Source of the DNA: Desulfovibrio sp.
GTDB lineage: Bacteria; Desulfobacterota; Desulfovibrionia; Desulfovibrionales; Desulfovibrionaceae
Length of the DNA: 39,399 nucleotides
NCBI GenBank assembly: GCA_031269345.1
Contig: JAISZH010000151.1
Span: 1 to 39,399, forward strand
Direction: 5' to 3'
Shown: positions 22,679-30,831 of the stretch, in pieces
Layout: the number at the start of each line of letters is the position of its first letter
Position numbering within the stretch: the stretch's first letter is position 1
Made by a program: the position numbers and the translations under genes
The notes under the pieces: model-generated
The model's database searches: none
Told to the model about the DNA's origin: nothing
What the model saw: only the letters and a program-made list of their open reading frames with translations

Positions 22679-23102
22679 TTACAGGTTTCCACACGGAAAT
22701 CTGAACATCGGATTCTCATGAGATTTTGTTCCCAGCGCCTTGTCCATTTCAAACGTTGTGCTGTAGAGTGCGTTCATGGCGTCAAACCCGACGCAACGCT
22801 GACAGCAGGTGCCTGTTTTAAGAGAGATCATGCGCAGCATCTTGACTTTTTTGACCAAGTCTTCGGCGCTGTGGTGGATGTGTGTGAACCGGTTGATTTT
22901 TTCCGGTGAGGTGGGATTTGGTGGTCATCAGGTCTTCCGCCGCAGGGTCGTGGGCCAGATCGTAGGTGACGGCGGCGGAGTTGAAGTGTCCGGCCAGATA
23001 GGGGTGTTCGGACAGCGTTTTCGGGTCGAGCAGCTTGCCCTTCAAATAGACTTTGATGTTTCTGTTCCGCAGGCTTTCGATATACTGCTTGCCGGTCATC
23101 AT
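22679..23102 (-). pseudogene. abfD: Broken 4-hydroxybutyryl-CoA dehydratase/vinylacetyl-CoA isomerase gene (N-terminal remnant)
   Basis: MMTGKQYIESLRNRNIKVYL, then [19 protein letters not shown], match the N-terminus of the 4-hydroxybutyryl-CoA dehydratase family (FAD and 4Fe-4S enzymes of about 490 residues). Near 22878-22888, in a TGTGTG run, the frame shifts. In the next frame the family sequence continues: [20 protein letters not shown], then [20 protein letters not shown], then [12 protein letters not shown]. It then ends with FRFPCGNL and a stop inside a REP-like repeat. About two thirds of the enzyme is missing. AAGGAGG still precedes ATG 23102. The intact enzyme dehydrates 4-hydroxybutyryl-CoA in aminobutyrate or succinate fermentation. 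This is a decayed gene unless the frameshift is a sequencing error, and even then it is truncated. Confidence 0.85.
22681..22711. repeat. REP-like imperfect palindrome, copy 3 (at the pseudogene break)
   Basis: The stretch from ACAGGTTTCC to GAACATCGG matches 12841-12871 in the same orientation at most positions. It supplies the last codons and the stop of the dehydratase remnant. Confidence 0.7.
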
Positions 23103-23206
23103 GGAGGTTCCCTCCTTGGGGGAAAGGTTGGGTTTCTGGCTCAAAGCGGGGAGAAATTTTTTTCAAATAAACCACAAGACTGTTTCGTTAACTTTTATTG
23201 CCTGAT

Positions 23207-23222
23207 GGTAATTAAAATTACC
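23207..23222. promoter_or_regulatory. Operator-like inverted repeat
   Basis: GGTAATT-AA-AATTACC has perfect 7-bp arms. It lies in the 197-bp gap between the divergent dehydratase remnant and surE. It has the size of a dimeric regulator site; no regulator gene is adjacent. Confidence 0.3.
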
Positions 23223-23299
23223 GGATGAAAGACCAGGGCTGACCTTAGCGCCAAATTATCAGTTGTACTGGAGCGAGACGTAATATAAAGGAATTTTTG

Positions 23300-24064
23300 A
23301 TGAAAGTGGTTCTGACAAACGACGACGGCATTTACGCGACCGGATTGCGTCTTATCTACAAGGCCCTCAGGGACAGAGGACACGTGGTGCGCGTGGTCGC
23401 GCCCATGACCGAGCAGTCCGCTGTCGGACATTCAATCACCATATTAAACCCTCTGCGCGCCAAGCTTCTGACCGAGCCGGATTTTTCCGGCTTCGGGGTG
23501 TTCGGCACGCCGACCGACTGCGTAAAACTCGGCCTGGCCGAACTGCTTGAAGGCTTTATTCCGGACACCGTGGTCTCCGGTATAAACGCCGGGGCCAACG
23601 TCGGCCCGGACATTCTCTATTCCGGAACCGTGGCCGCCGCCACCGAGGCCGCCTGTCTCGGATTTTCCGCCCTGGCGGTTTCCTATGACAATTTCCGCCC
23701 CGGCGATATAAACGATCACGCGCGCTTCGCCGTGGACGTGCTGGAGCGCATTCCCTGGGAGACCATCCCGCAACGTCGCGTCATGAACCTGAACATGCCG
23801 GATCGCCCCGTGTCCGAATTCAAAGGCCTGGCCCTCTGCCCCCAAACCACGGCCGTGTGGCGTGACTGGCACTACAGACGTGAAGACCCGCGCGGCCGCC
23901 CTTACTGGTGGTTGGACGGGTCCATACCGGAAGAGCATGTGCTGCCGGGCTCCGACCGGGGCCTGTTAAACGACGGCTGGGCAACGCTCACGCCCCTGAA
24001 ATTCGAGTTCACGGACGGCGATACCCTGGAAAAATTGCGCGCCCTCGGTGCATTGCGCCCCTGA
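23300..24064 (+). CDS. surE: 5'/3'-nucleotidase SurE
   Basis: This 254-residue SurE is a metal-dependent survival-protein phosphatase that removes phosphate from nucleoside monophosphates. The metal-site residues are all present: Asp8 and Asp9 in LTNDDGIYATGL, Ser40 in MTEQSAVGHSITI, and Asn96 in VSGINAGANVGPDILYSGTV. GTPTDCVKLGL is the family signature. ATG 23300 follows AAAGGA with 8-base spacing; the in-frame TTG at 23297 would add one residue and is not needed. Length is normal. The 243 bp after the stop contain no gene I can support. Confidence 0.95.
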   Translation: MKVVLTNDDGIYATGLRLIYKALRDRGHVVRVVAPMTEQSAVGHSITILNPLRAKLLTEPDFSGFGVFGTPTDCVKLGLAELLEGFIPDTVVSGINAGANVGPDILYSGTVAAATEAACLGFSALAVSYDNFRPGDINDHARFAVDVLERIPWETIPQRRVMNLNMPDRPVSEFKGLALCPQTTAVWRDWHYRREDPRGRPYWWLDGSIPEEHVLPGSDRGLLNDGWATLTPLKFEFTDGDTLEKLRALGALRP

Positions 24065-24250
24065 AATGCCCCAAAGCGACCGTGCTTCCGCTCCTCCCTT
24101 TCGTCCCTCTTCCGTCATGCCCTACAGGAGAAACCCCTTGCTCCGCGCCGCAAAACATTTTTGTCTCAAATCCACGCCGCTTATTGAAAACAATCAACGC
24201 TCGGGCTATAAGCTAAAATCGGCTTTGCGACCGCCGGCTTTGAAGCAACT

Positions 24251-24278
24251 TTGAACGTCACACGCGATACACTATTGA
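24251..24278 (+). promoter_or_regulatory. Weak promoter candidate for the SNF2 gene
   Basis: TTGAAC (24251-24256), a 16-bp spacer and TATTGA (24273-24278) lie 30 bp before the start codon. The match is partial, and the rest of the 24065-24307 gap shows no clear feature. Confidence 0.3.
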
Positions 24279-24307
24279 ATTAACCGCCGCGGCAAGGCTG
24301 ATGACCC

Positions 24308-27300
24308 ATGGACGACACCCGCATCCGGACAATGCTTACTGAATTCTTGGGAAGCTCCGTACCGGATTATATTGTGGAAGCATCGCGCGAGCTTCTCGGC
24401 GAAAACAGCATGCAGAAGCTCAAGCTGAAAAAGGGCGAAGCCTTCTGGGAAGCGGAAGGCAGCATTCAGGGCGACGATCTGCAAGTCTACAGCCCTAAGT
24501 TAACGCTGTCCGTCCGGGAACAGACGACCAATTACGAATGTAACTGTCAGGATTCCTTTTCCGGGGTCTGCCGGCATGTGGCCGCCGCCGCCCTGGAACT
24601 TCTCGCAGAGCTTGAGACGCACGCGGATTCTTCCCTTGATGCGATGCGCCCGCGCGTGGACTGGCGCCAGATTTTCCGTTCTTTTTTCAGCGCCGAACCG
24701 GAACCGGAAGCGGGCCGTCACTATCTCATACTGCGCTTCTACCCGGAACCTGGACGTTTGCAGGTAGCCTTCTTCCGGGGCCGGCAGAACAAATCCGGCC
24801 TGTCTTCGGTACACACTCCCGTCACTCTGCGTCAGATCATGGACAACCCGGAAATATGCGATCTCTCGCCCGACTTTCCCCTGGTGGCCCGGCTGATCGC
24901 CGGGCATGAGGAATACTCCGGCCACCGCGTCAGCATACCGGACGGACTGCTCTCCTGGTTTCTCTGGTCCGTGCGCAACGAATATTACTTGCTGTGGAAG
25001 GACACGGATTCGCCCTGCCGCATTGAACGGCGCAACCTGCACCTGAAAATCAGGCCGAACTTCAGCGAAAGCGAAGGGCTGACCCTTGCCCTGCTCCTGC
25101 ACAGCGAAAACAAGCCTCCCCTGCCCATTGAAGGCACGGAAACAACCTTCCACGGGCATACGCCCATGTGGGTGTGCAGACCGAACAGCTTCTTCCCGGT
25201 CTATTCCACTCTGGAATCAGGTTTGGTACAGGAATTGACGCGAGCGCCGCTTGCCGTTCCCCGTGAAGATATTTCGGAATTTCTGGATCGGGTATGGAGC
25301 CGTCTGCCCACCTCGGCCCTCTATGAGCAGGAGGATTTCCTTCAACTCATGGAACCTTTTTTCGTGCCCGCCAAATACAACCCCAAGCTGTTTCTGGACG
25401 AGGAAGGCAGCCTGCTCACCCTGCAAATCCAGAACATCTATGAGACCATACACGGTGAATTCGCCATGCCCGGTCCGAATCCGGATTTTCAGACCGGCAG
25501 CTACGCCTATGAGGGGAAAACCTATCTTGTGCGCAGGCGTCAGGAGGAAGAGGCGGCCCTTACCAACATGCTTACGGAAATCCAGTTCCAGCCGCGCAAC
25601 GCGCGCATCTGGTTCCTTGAGCCGGAAGAGGCGGTGACCTTTCTTCTCGACGTCTATCCGCGACTTGTAAAAACCTACCGCATTTACGGGGAAGCCGCCC
25701 TGACCCGCTACAAGGTGCATCTCTGCCAGCCGGTGATCAGCGCTGAAGTAAAGAGCAACGAGGAGGAAAAGCTGCTGAATTTGGACATTACCGTCCAATA
25801 TGACGGTCAGAGCGTTTCCCTGGAAAAAATCTGGAAAGCCTGGACTCAGGGCAAACGCTATGTGCAGTTGAGGGACGGCTCCTACAGCAGCCTGCCTGAG
25901 GTCTGGCTGGAACGCATAGCCGGCAAACTCCAGGCCCTGGGTCTTGATCCCTCCAAACCGCCCAAGGGGCAGTTCGCACAGTTTGGCGCCCCCGTTCTGG
26001 ACAGCCTGCTTGAGGAACTGCCGGGCGCGGCCACAGACCCCTTCTGGGACACCTTGCGGAACAAGATCAACTCGTTCAGGGAAATCACCCCCGTCTCCCC
26101 GCCGGCCGGCCTCAACGCCACACTGCGCGGATACCAGAAGCAGGGGCTGGCCTACCTCAATTTCCTGCGCGAATACAATTTCGGAGGGATCCTTGCGGAT
26201 GAGATGGGGTTGGGAAAAACCGTGCAGACGCTGTCTTTCATCCAGCATATCTATGAGCGGGGCGCGCGCAAACCCAATCTGATAGTGGTGCCGACCTCTG
26301 TTTTGCCGAACTGGGAGAAAGAGGCGGAAAAATTCGTGCCCGGCCTCAGCCTGCTCACCATATACGGCGCCAAACGCGAAGGGATGTTTCAGCGCATCCG
26401 GCAGGCGGACCTGGTGCTCACCACCTACGCCCTGCTCCGGCGCGACCTTGAGGAATTGGAAAAATACGAGTTCGGCGCCATCATTCTGGACGAGGCCCAG
26501 AATATAAAGAACCCCAACACGATAACCGCGAGGTCCGTGCGGCACATCAGGGCCGACATGCGCCTGTGCCTCTCCGGCACGCCCATAGAGAACAATCTTT
26601 TCGAACTCTGGTCCCTGTTCGAGTTTCTCATGCCGGGTTTTCTGGGCGCGCAGCACTATTTCCGGCGCAACGTCGTGCGGCCTATCAAGGAAGGGGACGA
26701 TGCGGTCCTGTCCGGTCTGCGCCTTCGGGTGCGCCCCTTCATCCTGCGCCGCACCAAGGCCGAAGTGGCCAAGGATTTGCCGCCCAAGATCGAGAACACC
26801 TATTTCTGCGGTCTGGCCGAAGATCAGGCGGAGCTTTACGCCATGCTGGCCAGAAAACTCAGGGAACAGGTGCTGAACACAGTGGACGCCAACGGCATGG
26901 CCAAGAGCCAGATGTCCATACTGGACGCCCTCCTCAAACTGCGCCAGATCTGTTGCCACCCCCGTCTGCTCAGGCTCGATCTGCCGGACGTGTCCATTTC
27001 CAGCCTGGGATCAGGCAAATTTGACGTGTTCAAGGACATGGTCACGGACATAATGGAGGAAGGCCACAGGGTACTGGTCTTTTCCCAATTCGTGCAGATG
27101 CTGCACATCATCCGCTCCTGGCTGCAACTGATCGGCACTCCTTTCTGTTATCTGGATGGAGCGAGCAAGGACCGCTTCGAGCAGGTGGAGAGATTCAACA
27201 ATGAAGCGGAGATCCCGATTTTCCTGATCTCTCTCAAAGCGGGCGGCACCGGCCTCAATCTGACCGGGGCGGACTACGTCATCCACTATGATCCCTGGTG

Positions 27301-27517
27301 GAACCCGGCCGTGGAAAACCAGGCCACAGACCGCACGCACCGCATCGGTCAGACGCGCCAGGTCTTCTCTTACAAGCTTATCTGCCGCAACACCGTGGAA
27401 GAAAAAATCCTCAAGCTCCAGGAATCCAAAAAGAATGTGGCGGCGTCGGTCATCCCCGGCGCGGAAGCGTGGAAATCACTTTCCCGCGAGGATCTTGAGA
27501 TGCTTTTCGAAGTCTAG
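24308..27517 (+). CDS. SWIM zinc finger and SNF2-family helicase-like ATPase
   Basis: This 1069-residue SNF2-type DNA translocase has an N-terminal SWIM zinc finger: CNCQDSFSGVCRH puts Cys78, Cys80, Cys88 and His90 in the C-x-C-x(n)-C-x-H pattern. A long middle region (about 100-600) is the usual bacterial SNF2-associated part. The ATPase core has ILADEMGLGKTVQTLSFIQH (Walker A, about 628-645), TSVLPNWEKE, DEAQNIKNPNT (motif II, about 727), LCLSGTPIENNLFELWSLFE and, in the second lobe, LVFSQFVQMLHI, LISLKAGGTGLNLTGADYVI and DPWWNPAVENQATDRTHRIG. Such proteins remodel protein-DNA or RNA polymerase complexes (RapA/HepA-like); the target is unknown. Its stop codon lies inside a palindromic element (27516-27563). 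Confidence 0.92.
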   Translation: MDDTRIRTMLTEFLGSSVPDYIVEASRELLGENSMQKLKLKKGEAFWEAEGSIQGDDLQVYSPKLTLSVREQTTNYECNCQDSFSGVCRHVAAAALELLAELETHADSSLDAMRPRVDWRQIFRSFFSAEPEPEAGRHYLILRFYPEPGRLQVAFFRGRQNKSGLSSVHTPVTLRQIMDNPEICDLSPDFPLVARLIAGHEEYSGHRVSIPDGLLSWFLWSVRNEYYLLWKDTDSPCRIERRNLHLKIRPNFSESEGLTLALLLHSENKPPLPIEGTETTFHGHTPMWVCRPNSFFPVYSTLESGLVQELTRAPLAVPREDISEFLDRVWSRLPTSALYEQEDFLQLMEPFFVPAKYNPKLFLDEEGSLLTLQIQNIYETIHGEFAMPGPNPDFQTGSYAYEGKTYLVRRRQEEEAALTNMLTEIQFQPRNARIWFLEPEEAVTFLLDVYPRLVKTYRIYGEAALTRYKVHLCQPVISAEVKSNEEEKLLNLDITVQYDGQSVSLEKIWKAWTQGKRYVQLRDGSYSSLPEVWLERIAGKLQALGLDPSKPPKGQFAQFGAPVLDSLLEELPGAATDPFWDTLRNKINSFREITPVSPPAGLNATLRGYQKQGLAYLNFLREYNFGGILADEMGLGKTVQTLSFIQHIYERGARKPNLIVVPTSVLPNWEKEAEKFVPGLSLLTIYGAKREGMFQRIRQADLVLTTYALLRRDLEELEKYEFGAIILDEAQNIKNPNTITARSVRHIRADMRLCLSGTPIENNLFELWSLFEFLMPGFLGAQHYFRRNVVRPIKEGDDAVLSGLRLRVRPFILRRTKAEVAKDLPPKIENTYFCGLAEDQAELYAMLARKLREQVLNTVDANGMAKSQMSILDALLKLRQICCHPRLLRLDLPDVSISSLGSGKFDVFKDMVTDIMEEGHRVLVFSQFVQMLHIIRSWLQLIGTPFCYLDGASKDRFEQVERFNNEAEIPIFLISLKAGGTGLNLTGADYVIHYDPWWNPAVENQATDRTHRIGQTRQVFSYKLICRNTVEEKILKLQESKKNVAASVIPGAEAWKSLSREDLEMLFEV

Positions 27518-27563
27518 AGCGTGTCAACTTTAGCGCGTTAACTTTAGCGCGTTAACACGCTCT
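27516..27563. repeat. Palindromic element spanning the SNF2 stop codon
   Basis: AGAGCGTGTCAAC (27516-27528) pairs with GTTAACACGCTCT (27551-27563) with one mismatch. The loop side contains a 14-bp direct duplication (TTTAGCGCGTTAAC). It resembles the first hairpin at 8178-8210, including the TCTGCAA that follows. It separates the convergent SNF2 and glgP genes. Confidence 0.75.
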
Positions 27564-27577
27564 GCAATGACAGGACA

Positions 27578-30142
27578 CTACTCCGCCCAGCGCACCAGGC
27601 CCAGCGAATAGGCCGTGGGCAGAAGCGGATGCACGGGAACCGCCCGCACCGTAAAGCCGAAACGGCCGGCCTCATACGCGCTGAGCACCCCGCTGTATTT
27701 CTGCGTTCCGTCCGTAGCCGGACCAGTCGGGGTCATGGGGATAAGCTTTCTGCTCACAAAAGAATTGTCCTGGCCGAGCGGCCCCACATAAATCTCAAGT
27801 CGCACGTGCTCCGGCGGGATATCCGCAAGGAAAACACTGGCTGACACGCTCACGGACTGGCCGACGAAAAGCGTCTCCTCCACACCCGTTTCCACATTGC
27901 TGACCTTGAGCAGACCCCATTTGGTCATGATGTTCATGCGCCACGCGCTCAGTTCCCTGGCCGGCGAGAAATTGTTCCGGTACAGGCTCTGATGGCTGCG
28001 GCAGGCGGGCATATAGGCGGTGTCCACGTATTCTTGAACCATGCGGTGCGAATGGAAGCGCGGACCGAATTCCACCAGGGCCGCCTTCATGCGCCGTACC
28101 CAGGAAACCGGGAGATTGCTCCGATCCCGCTCATAGAAATCCGCAATGATCTCCGACTCCAGGATTTTGTACAGGGTCTGTAATTCCACCTGGTCCTGGT
28201 AATCGGGGTCGTCGTAATCCTCACCCTTGCCGATCGCCCAGCCCAGGCTGTTGTCCGGCTTCCACGCCTCATCCCACCATCCGTCCAGGGTGCTGAACTG
28301 AAGCACCCCGTTGAACATGGCCTTCATGCCGCTTGTGCCGCAAGCCTCCAAAGGCCGGCGCGGGTTGTTGAGCCAGATGTCGCAGCCGGAAATAAGGTGC
28401 GCGGCGATATCCATATCGTAGTCTTCCAGAAAAACCATGCTCATCCTGAATTCCGGAGCGCGGCACTGGTTGATTATTTCCTTCATCAGCTGCTTGCCGC
28501 CGTTATCCTGGGGATGGGCTTTGCCCGCGAACACGAATTGTACGGCCCGGTCCCTGTTGGCGACCACGCGGCGCAAGCTGTCCAGATCCTCCAGGATCAG
28601 CCGGGCGCGCTTGTAGGTGGCGAAACGCCTGGCAAACCCGATGGTCAGCACTTCCGGGTTCAGAATGTCTTCCACCACGCGCAATTCCTTGTTGCGCGCG
28701 CCCTGGGCCTGAAGCTGCGCAAAGATGCGCCGACGCGCGAAATCCACCAGACGCCCGCGCAAACGTTCATGCGTGCGCCAGATTTCCATATCCGGAATGT
28801 TGGCGGCCATGCGCCACACGCGGCCGCCGTCCAGTTCCTCGCGCCAGTTGCCGCCCAGATAGCGATCATAAAGACTGCCCATTTCCGGGGCCACCCAGGT
28901 GGGCGCATGCGTGCCGTTGGTAATGGACCCGATCGGCACGTCGTCCACCGGGAATTGTCCCCAGATGCGGTGCCACATCTTGCGCGAAACTTTGCCGTGC
29001 AGCCTGGACACGCCGTTGTTGAAACGCGAAAGCTTGAGAGCCAGCACGGTCATGCAGAACTCTTCCTGGTCGTTATACGGATCCTCGCGCCCAAGCCCCA
29101 GAAACACCTTGAAGGCCAAGCCAAGATCCTGGGCGTAACTTTCAAAATACTGCTGCATCAATGCCGGAGGAAAACGGTCGTTTCCGGCCGGAACAGGCGT
29201 GTGTGTGGTAAAAATACTGCCGGAGGCGGAAAGTTCGACAGCCACCTCAAAAGGCAGATTGTTTTCCTTCATCAGCAGACGCACCCGCTCAAGCCCGGCA
29301 AAAGCCGAATGCCCTTCGTTCATGTGCACGACCTGGGGGTGGAGGCCCAACGCATGCATGGCTTTCACCCCGCCGATGCCCAAAAGTATTTCCTGCCAGA
29401 GACGCATCTCCACGCCGCCGCCGTAAAGCCTCGCGGTGATCTGCCTGAACTCGGCCGGGTTTTCCGCTATATTCGTGTCCAGCAGGTAAAGGCTGATCCG
29501 GCCGACCTTAGCCTCCCACACTTTGGCCGCCAAAGGTCTGTCCATTATGCTCAGGCGCACGATCGCCGGCTCTCCGGAAGGAGTGCGGGCCACCTGCATG
29601 GGCATCTGCTCGAAATCGTAGTCCGGGTAGCGCTCCTGCTGCCAGCCGTCAGGCGTCATGTACTGCCGGAAGTATCCCTGGGAATAGGCAAGTCCGATGC
29701 CGGCCAGGGGCACATTCAAGTCGCTCGCCGATTTGAGGTGATCCCCGGCCAGGATGCCAAGGCCCCCGGAATAAATGGGCAGGCACAAGCTTACTCCGAA
29801 CTCCAGGCTGAAATAGGCTATGGCGGGAGAACCCGGGGGAACATCCTCAAACTTGAAGGTCGAGGGGGCCTGCAGATAGCGCTGCAAAGATTCCACCTGC
29901 ATCGCCAGGCGGCTGGTGTAATACATGTCCTCGGACAAGGCGTTGTACCGCTCCTGTGAGACGTGGTTCAGCATCCAGACCGGATTTTTGTAGCTTAGTT
30001 CCCAAAGCTGCGTGTCTATATCCCTGAAAAGGCTTTCAATGTCGTTGTTCCAGGCAAACCAGTAGTTGTTCGCCAAAACCCACAACGGCTCAAGGGAAGG
30101 CGGCAGTTTCGGGATAATGGAAATAATATGCAGGGGTCTCAT
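27578..30142 (-). CDS. glgP: Alpha-glucan (glycogen) phosphorylase
   Basis: This 854-residue GT35 phosphorylase releases glucose 1-phosphate from glycogen or maltodextrin with PLP. The N-terminus (LPPSLEPLWVLANNYWFAWN) is the DUF3417 domain of the short bacterial/archaeal type. Further motifs: IAYFSLEFGVSLCLPIYSGG, LAGDHLKSASDLNVPLAGIG, HMNEGHSAFAGLERVR, FTTHTPVPAGNDRFP, NGTHAPTWVAPEM, VGFARRF-like TIGFARRFATYKRARLIL, and the PLP site CGTSGMKAMFNG with the Lys near residue 606. ATG 30142 follows GAGAGGAG; the frame is open to 30178. It stands alone, convergent with the SNF2 gene and divergent from dut. No other glycogen gene is in the window. Confidence 0.93.
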   Translation of the reverse strand: MRPLHIISIIPKLPPSLEPLWVLANNYWFAWNNDIESLFRDIDTQLWELSYKNPVWMLNHVSQERYNALSEDMYYTSRLAMQVESLQRYLQAPSTFKFEDVPPGSPAIAYFSLEFGVSLCLPIYSGGLGILAGDHLKSASDLNVPLAGIGLAYSQGYFRQYMTPDGWQQERYPDYDFEQMPMQVARTPSGEPAIVRLSIMDRPLAAKVWEAKVGRISLYLLDTNIAENPAEFRQITARLYGGGVEMRLWQEILLGIGGVKAMHALGLHPQVVHMNEGHSAFAGLERVRLLMKENNLPFEVAVELSASGSIFTTHTPVPAGNDRFPPALMQQYFESYAQDLGLAFKVFLGLGREDPYNDQEEFCMTVLALKLSRFNNGVSRLHGKVSRKMWHRIWGQFPVDDVPIGSITNGTHAPTWVAPEMGSLYDRYLGGNWREELDGGRVWRMAANIPDMEIWRTHERLRGRLVDFARRRIFAQLQAQGARNKELRVVEDILNPEVLTIGFARRFATYKRARLILEDLDSLRRVVANRDRAVQFVFAGKAHPQDNGGKQLMKEIINQCRAPEFRMSMVFLEDYDMDIAAHLISGCDIWLNNPRRPLEACGTSGMKAMFNGVLQFSTLDGWWDEAWKPDNSLGWAIGKGEDYDDPDYQDQVELQTLYKILESEIIADFYERDRSNLPVSWVRRMKAALVEFGPRFHSHRMVQEYVDTAYMPACRSHQSLYRNNFSPARELSAWRMNIMTKWGLLKVSNVETGVEETLFVGQSVSVSASVFLADIPPEHVRLEIYVGPLGQDNSFVSRKLIPMTPTGPATDGTQKYSGVLSAYEAGRFGFTVRAVPVHPLLPTAYSLGLVRWAE

Positions 30143-30272
30143 ATGGTCTCCTCTCCGGTCACTGGGTATGCTCAACAAAAGAGGCGCATCCGCCTGAGGC
30201 TTGCCGGCGGCGCCCTCCTGGGGTAAAGCATTGTTCTGTCGTCAAGGCCTGAGGCGCTTGCTTATAAGCCGC

Positions 30273-30295
30273 AATGCGCCCTTTTACGGCGCATT
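30273..30295. promoter_or_regulatory. Perfect 8-bp hairpin upstream of dut
   Basis: AATGCGCC (30273-30280) pairs with GGCGCATT (30288-30295) around a 7-nt loop in the 186-bp gap between the divergent glgP and dut genes. It could be an operator or leader hairpin. No clear -35/-10 pair is seen around it. Confidence 0.3.
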
Positions 30296-30328
30296 GGACA
30301 CATAACATTCTTTCACAGGAGAGCCGTT

Positions 30329-30814
30329 GTGACAAGTCTTTCTCTGTCCGATACGCGAATTAATGTATGTTTTTTTCGGGATGCCGCGCAAATATATGGA
30401 GAAACCGGTCTGGCGCCGGCAACGCCGGATGCAGCCGGAATCGATCTGCGCGCCTGCCTTCCCGAAAGCGACAGCCTGGAGCTTCCTCCAGGAGAACGGC
30501 GCGTGGTCCCCTCAGGAATCGCCATCGAACCGGCCGACGGCGACGTTGCCGCCTTTGTTTACTCCAGGAGCGGTCTGGGCGCGGTCAGGGGGGTTGTCGT
30601 CGCCCAAGGCGTCGGGGTCATTGATCCGGATTACCGGGGTGAGATTGTCGTTTTTCTCTTGAATACCGGGCACGAAGCATATACTGTGCGCAAGGGCGAA
30701 CGCGTCGCGCAAATGGTATTTCATCCGATACTACGGCCTGTCGTGCAAATTGTCGCAGAACTTGGCAAAACCGGCCGGGGCGCCGGAGGCTTTGGCCACA
30801 CCGGCTCCACATGA
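30329..30814 (+). CDS. dut: dUTP diphosphatase
   Basis: This 161-residue trimeric-type dUTPase hydrolyses dUTP to dUMP and pyrophosphate. All five family motifs are present: DAAGIDLRA (I), VYSRSGLGAVRG (II), GVGVIDPDYRGEI (III, with the catalytic Asp), RKGERVAQMVF (IV) and the C-terminal P-loop-like GRGAGGFGHTGS (V). Translation starts at GTG 30329 with AGGAGAG 7 to 13 bases upstream. The stop is 17 bp before the argD start, and the argD ribosome site lies in the gap, so the two genes are probably co-transcribed. Confidence 0.95.
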   Translation: MTSLSLSDTRINVCFFRDAAQIYGETGLAPATPDAAGIDLRACLPESDSLELPPGERRVVPSGIAIEPADGDVAAFVYSRSGLGAVRGVVVAQGVGVIDPDYRGEIVVFLLNTGHEAYTVRKGERVAQMVFHPILRPVVQIVAELGKTGRGAGGFGHTGST

Positions 30815-30831
30815 ACGCAAAGGAGGCTGCT

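Noticed and set aside
23284-23289. TATAAA as a -10 box for surE
   Set aside because: It overlaps the ribosome site AAAGGA, has no suitable -35 box, and would leave a leader of only a few bases.
24118-24254. Short open frame between surE and the SNF2 gene
   Set aside because: It has no ribosome site and no recognisable motif, and codon use is not convincing.
25217-26959. 580-codon open frame opposite the SNF2 gene
   Set aside because: It is fully inside a gene with intact helicase motifs, and its composition looks like an antisense shadow.
28397-29959. 520-codon open frame opposite glgP
   Set aside because: It lies entirely within a well-conserved phosphorylase gene and contains no domain signature.
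30811-30831. ATG at 30811 as the start of argD
   Set aside because: It overlaps the dut stop, and the strong AAAGGAGG site lies after it, in the right place for ATG 30832.
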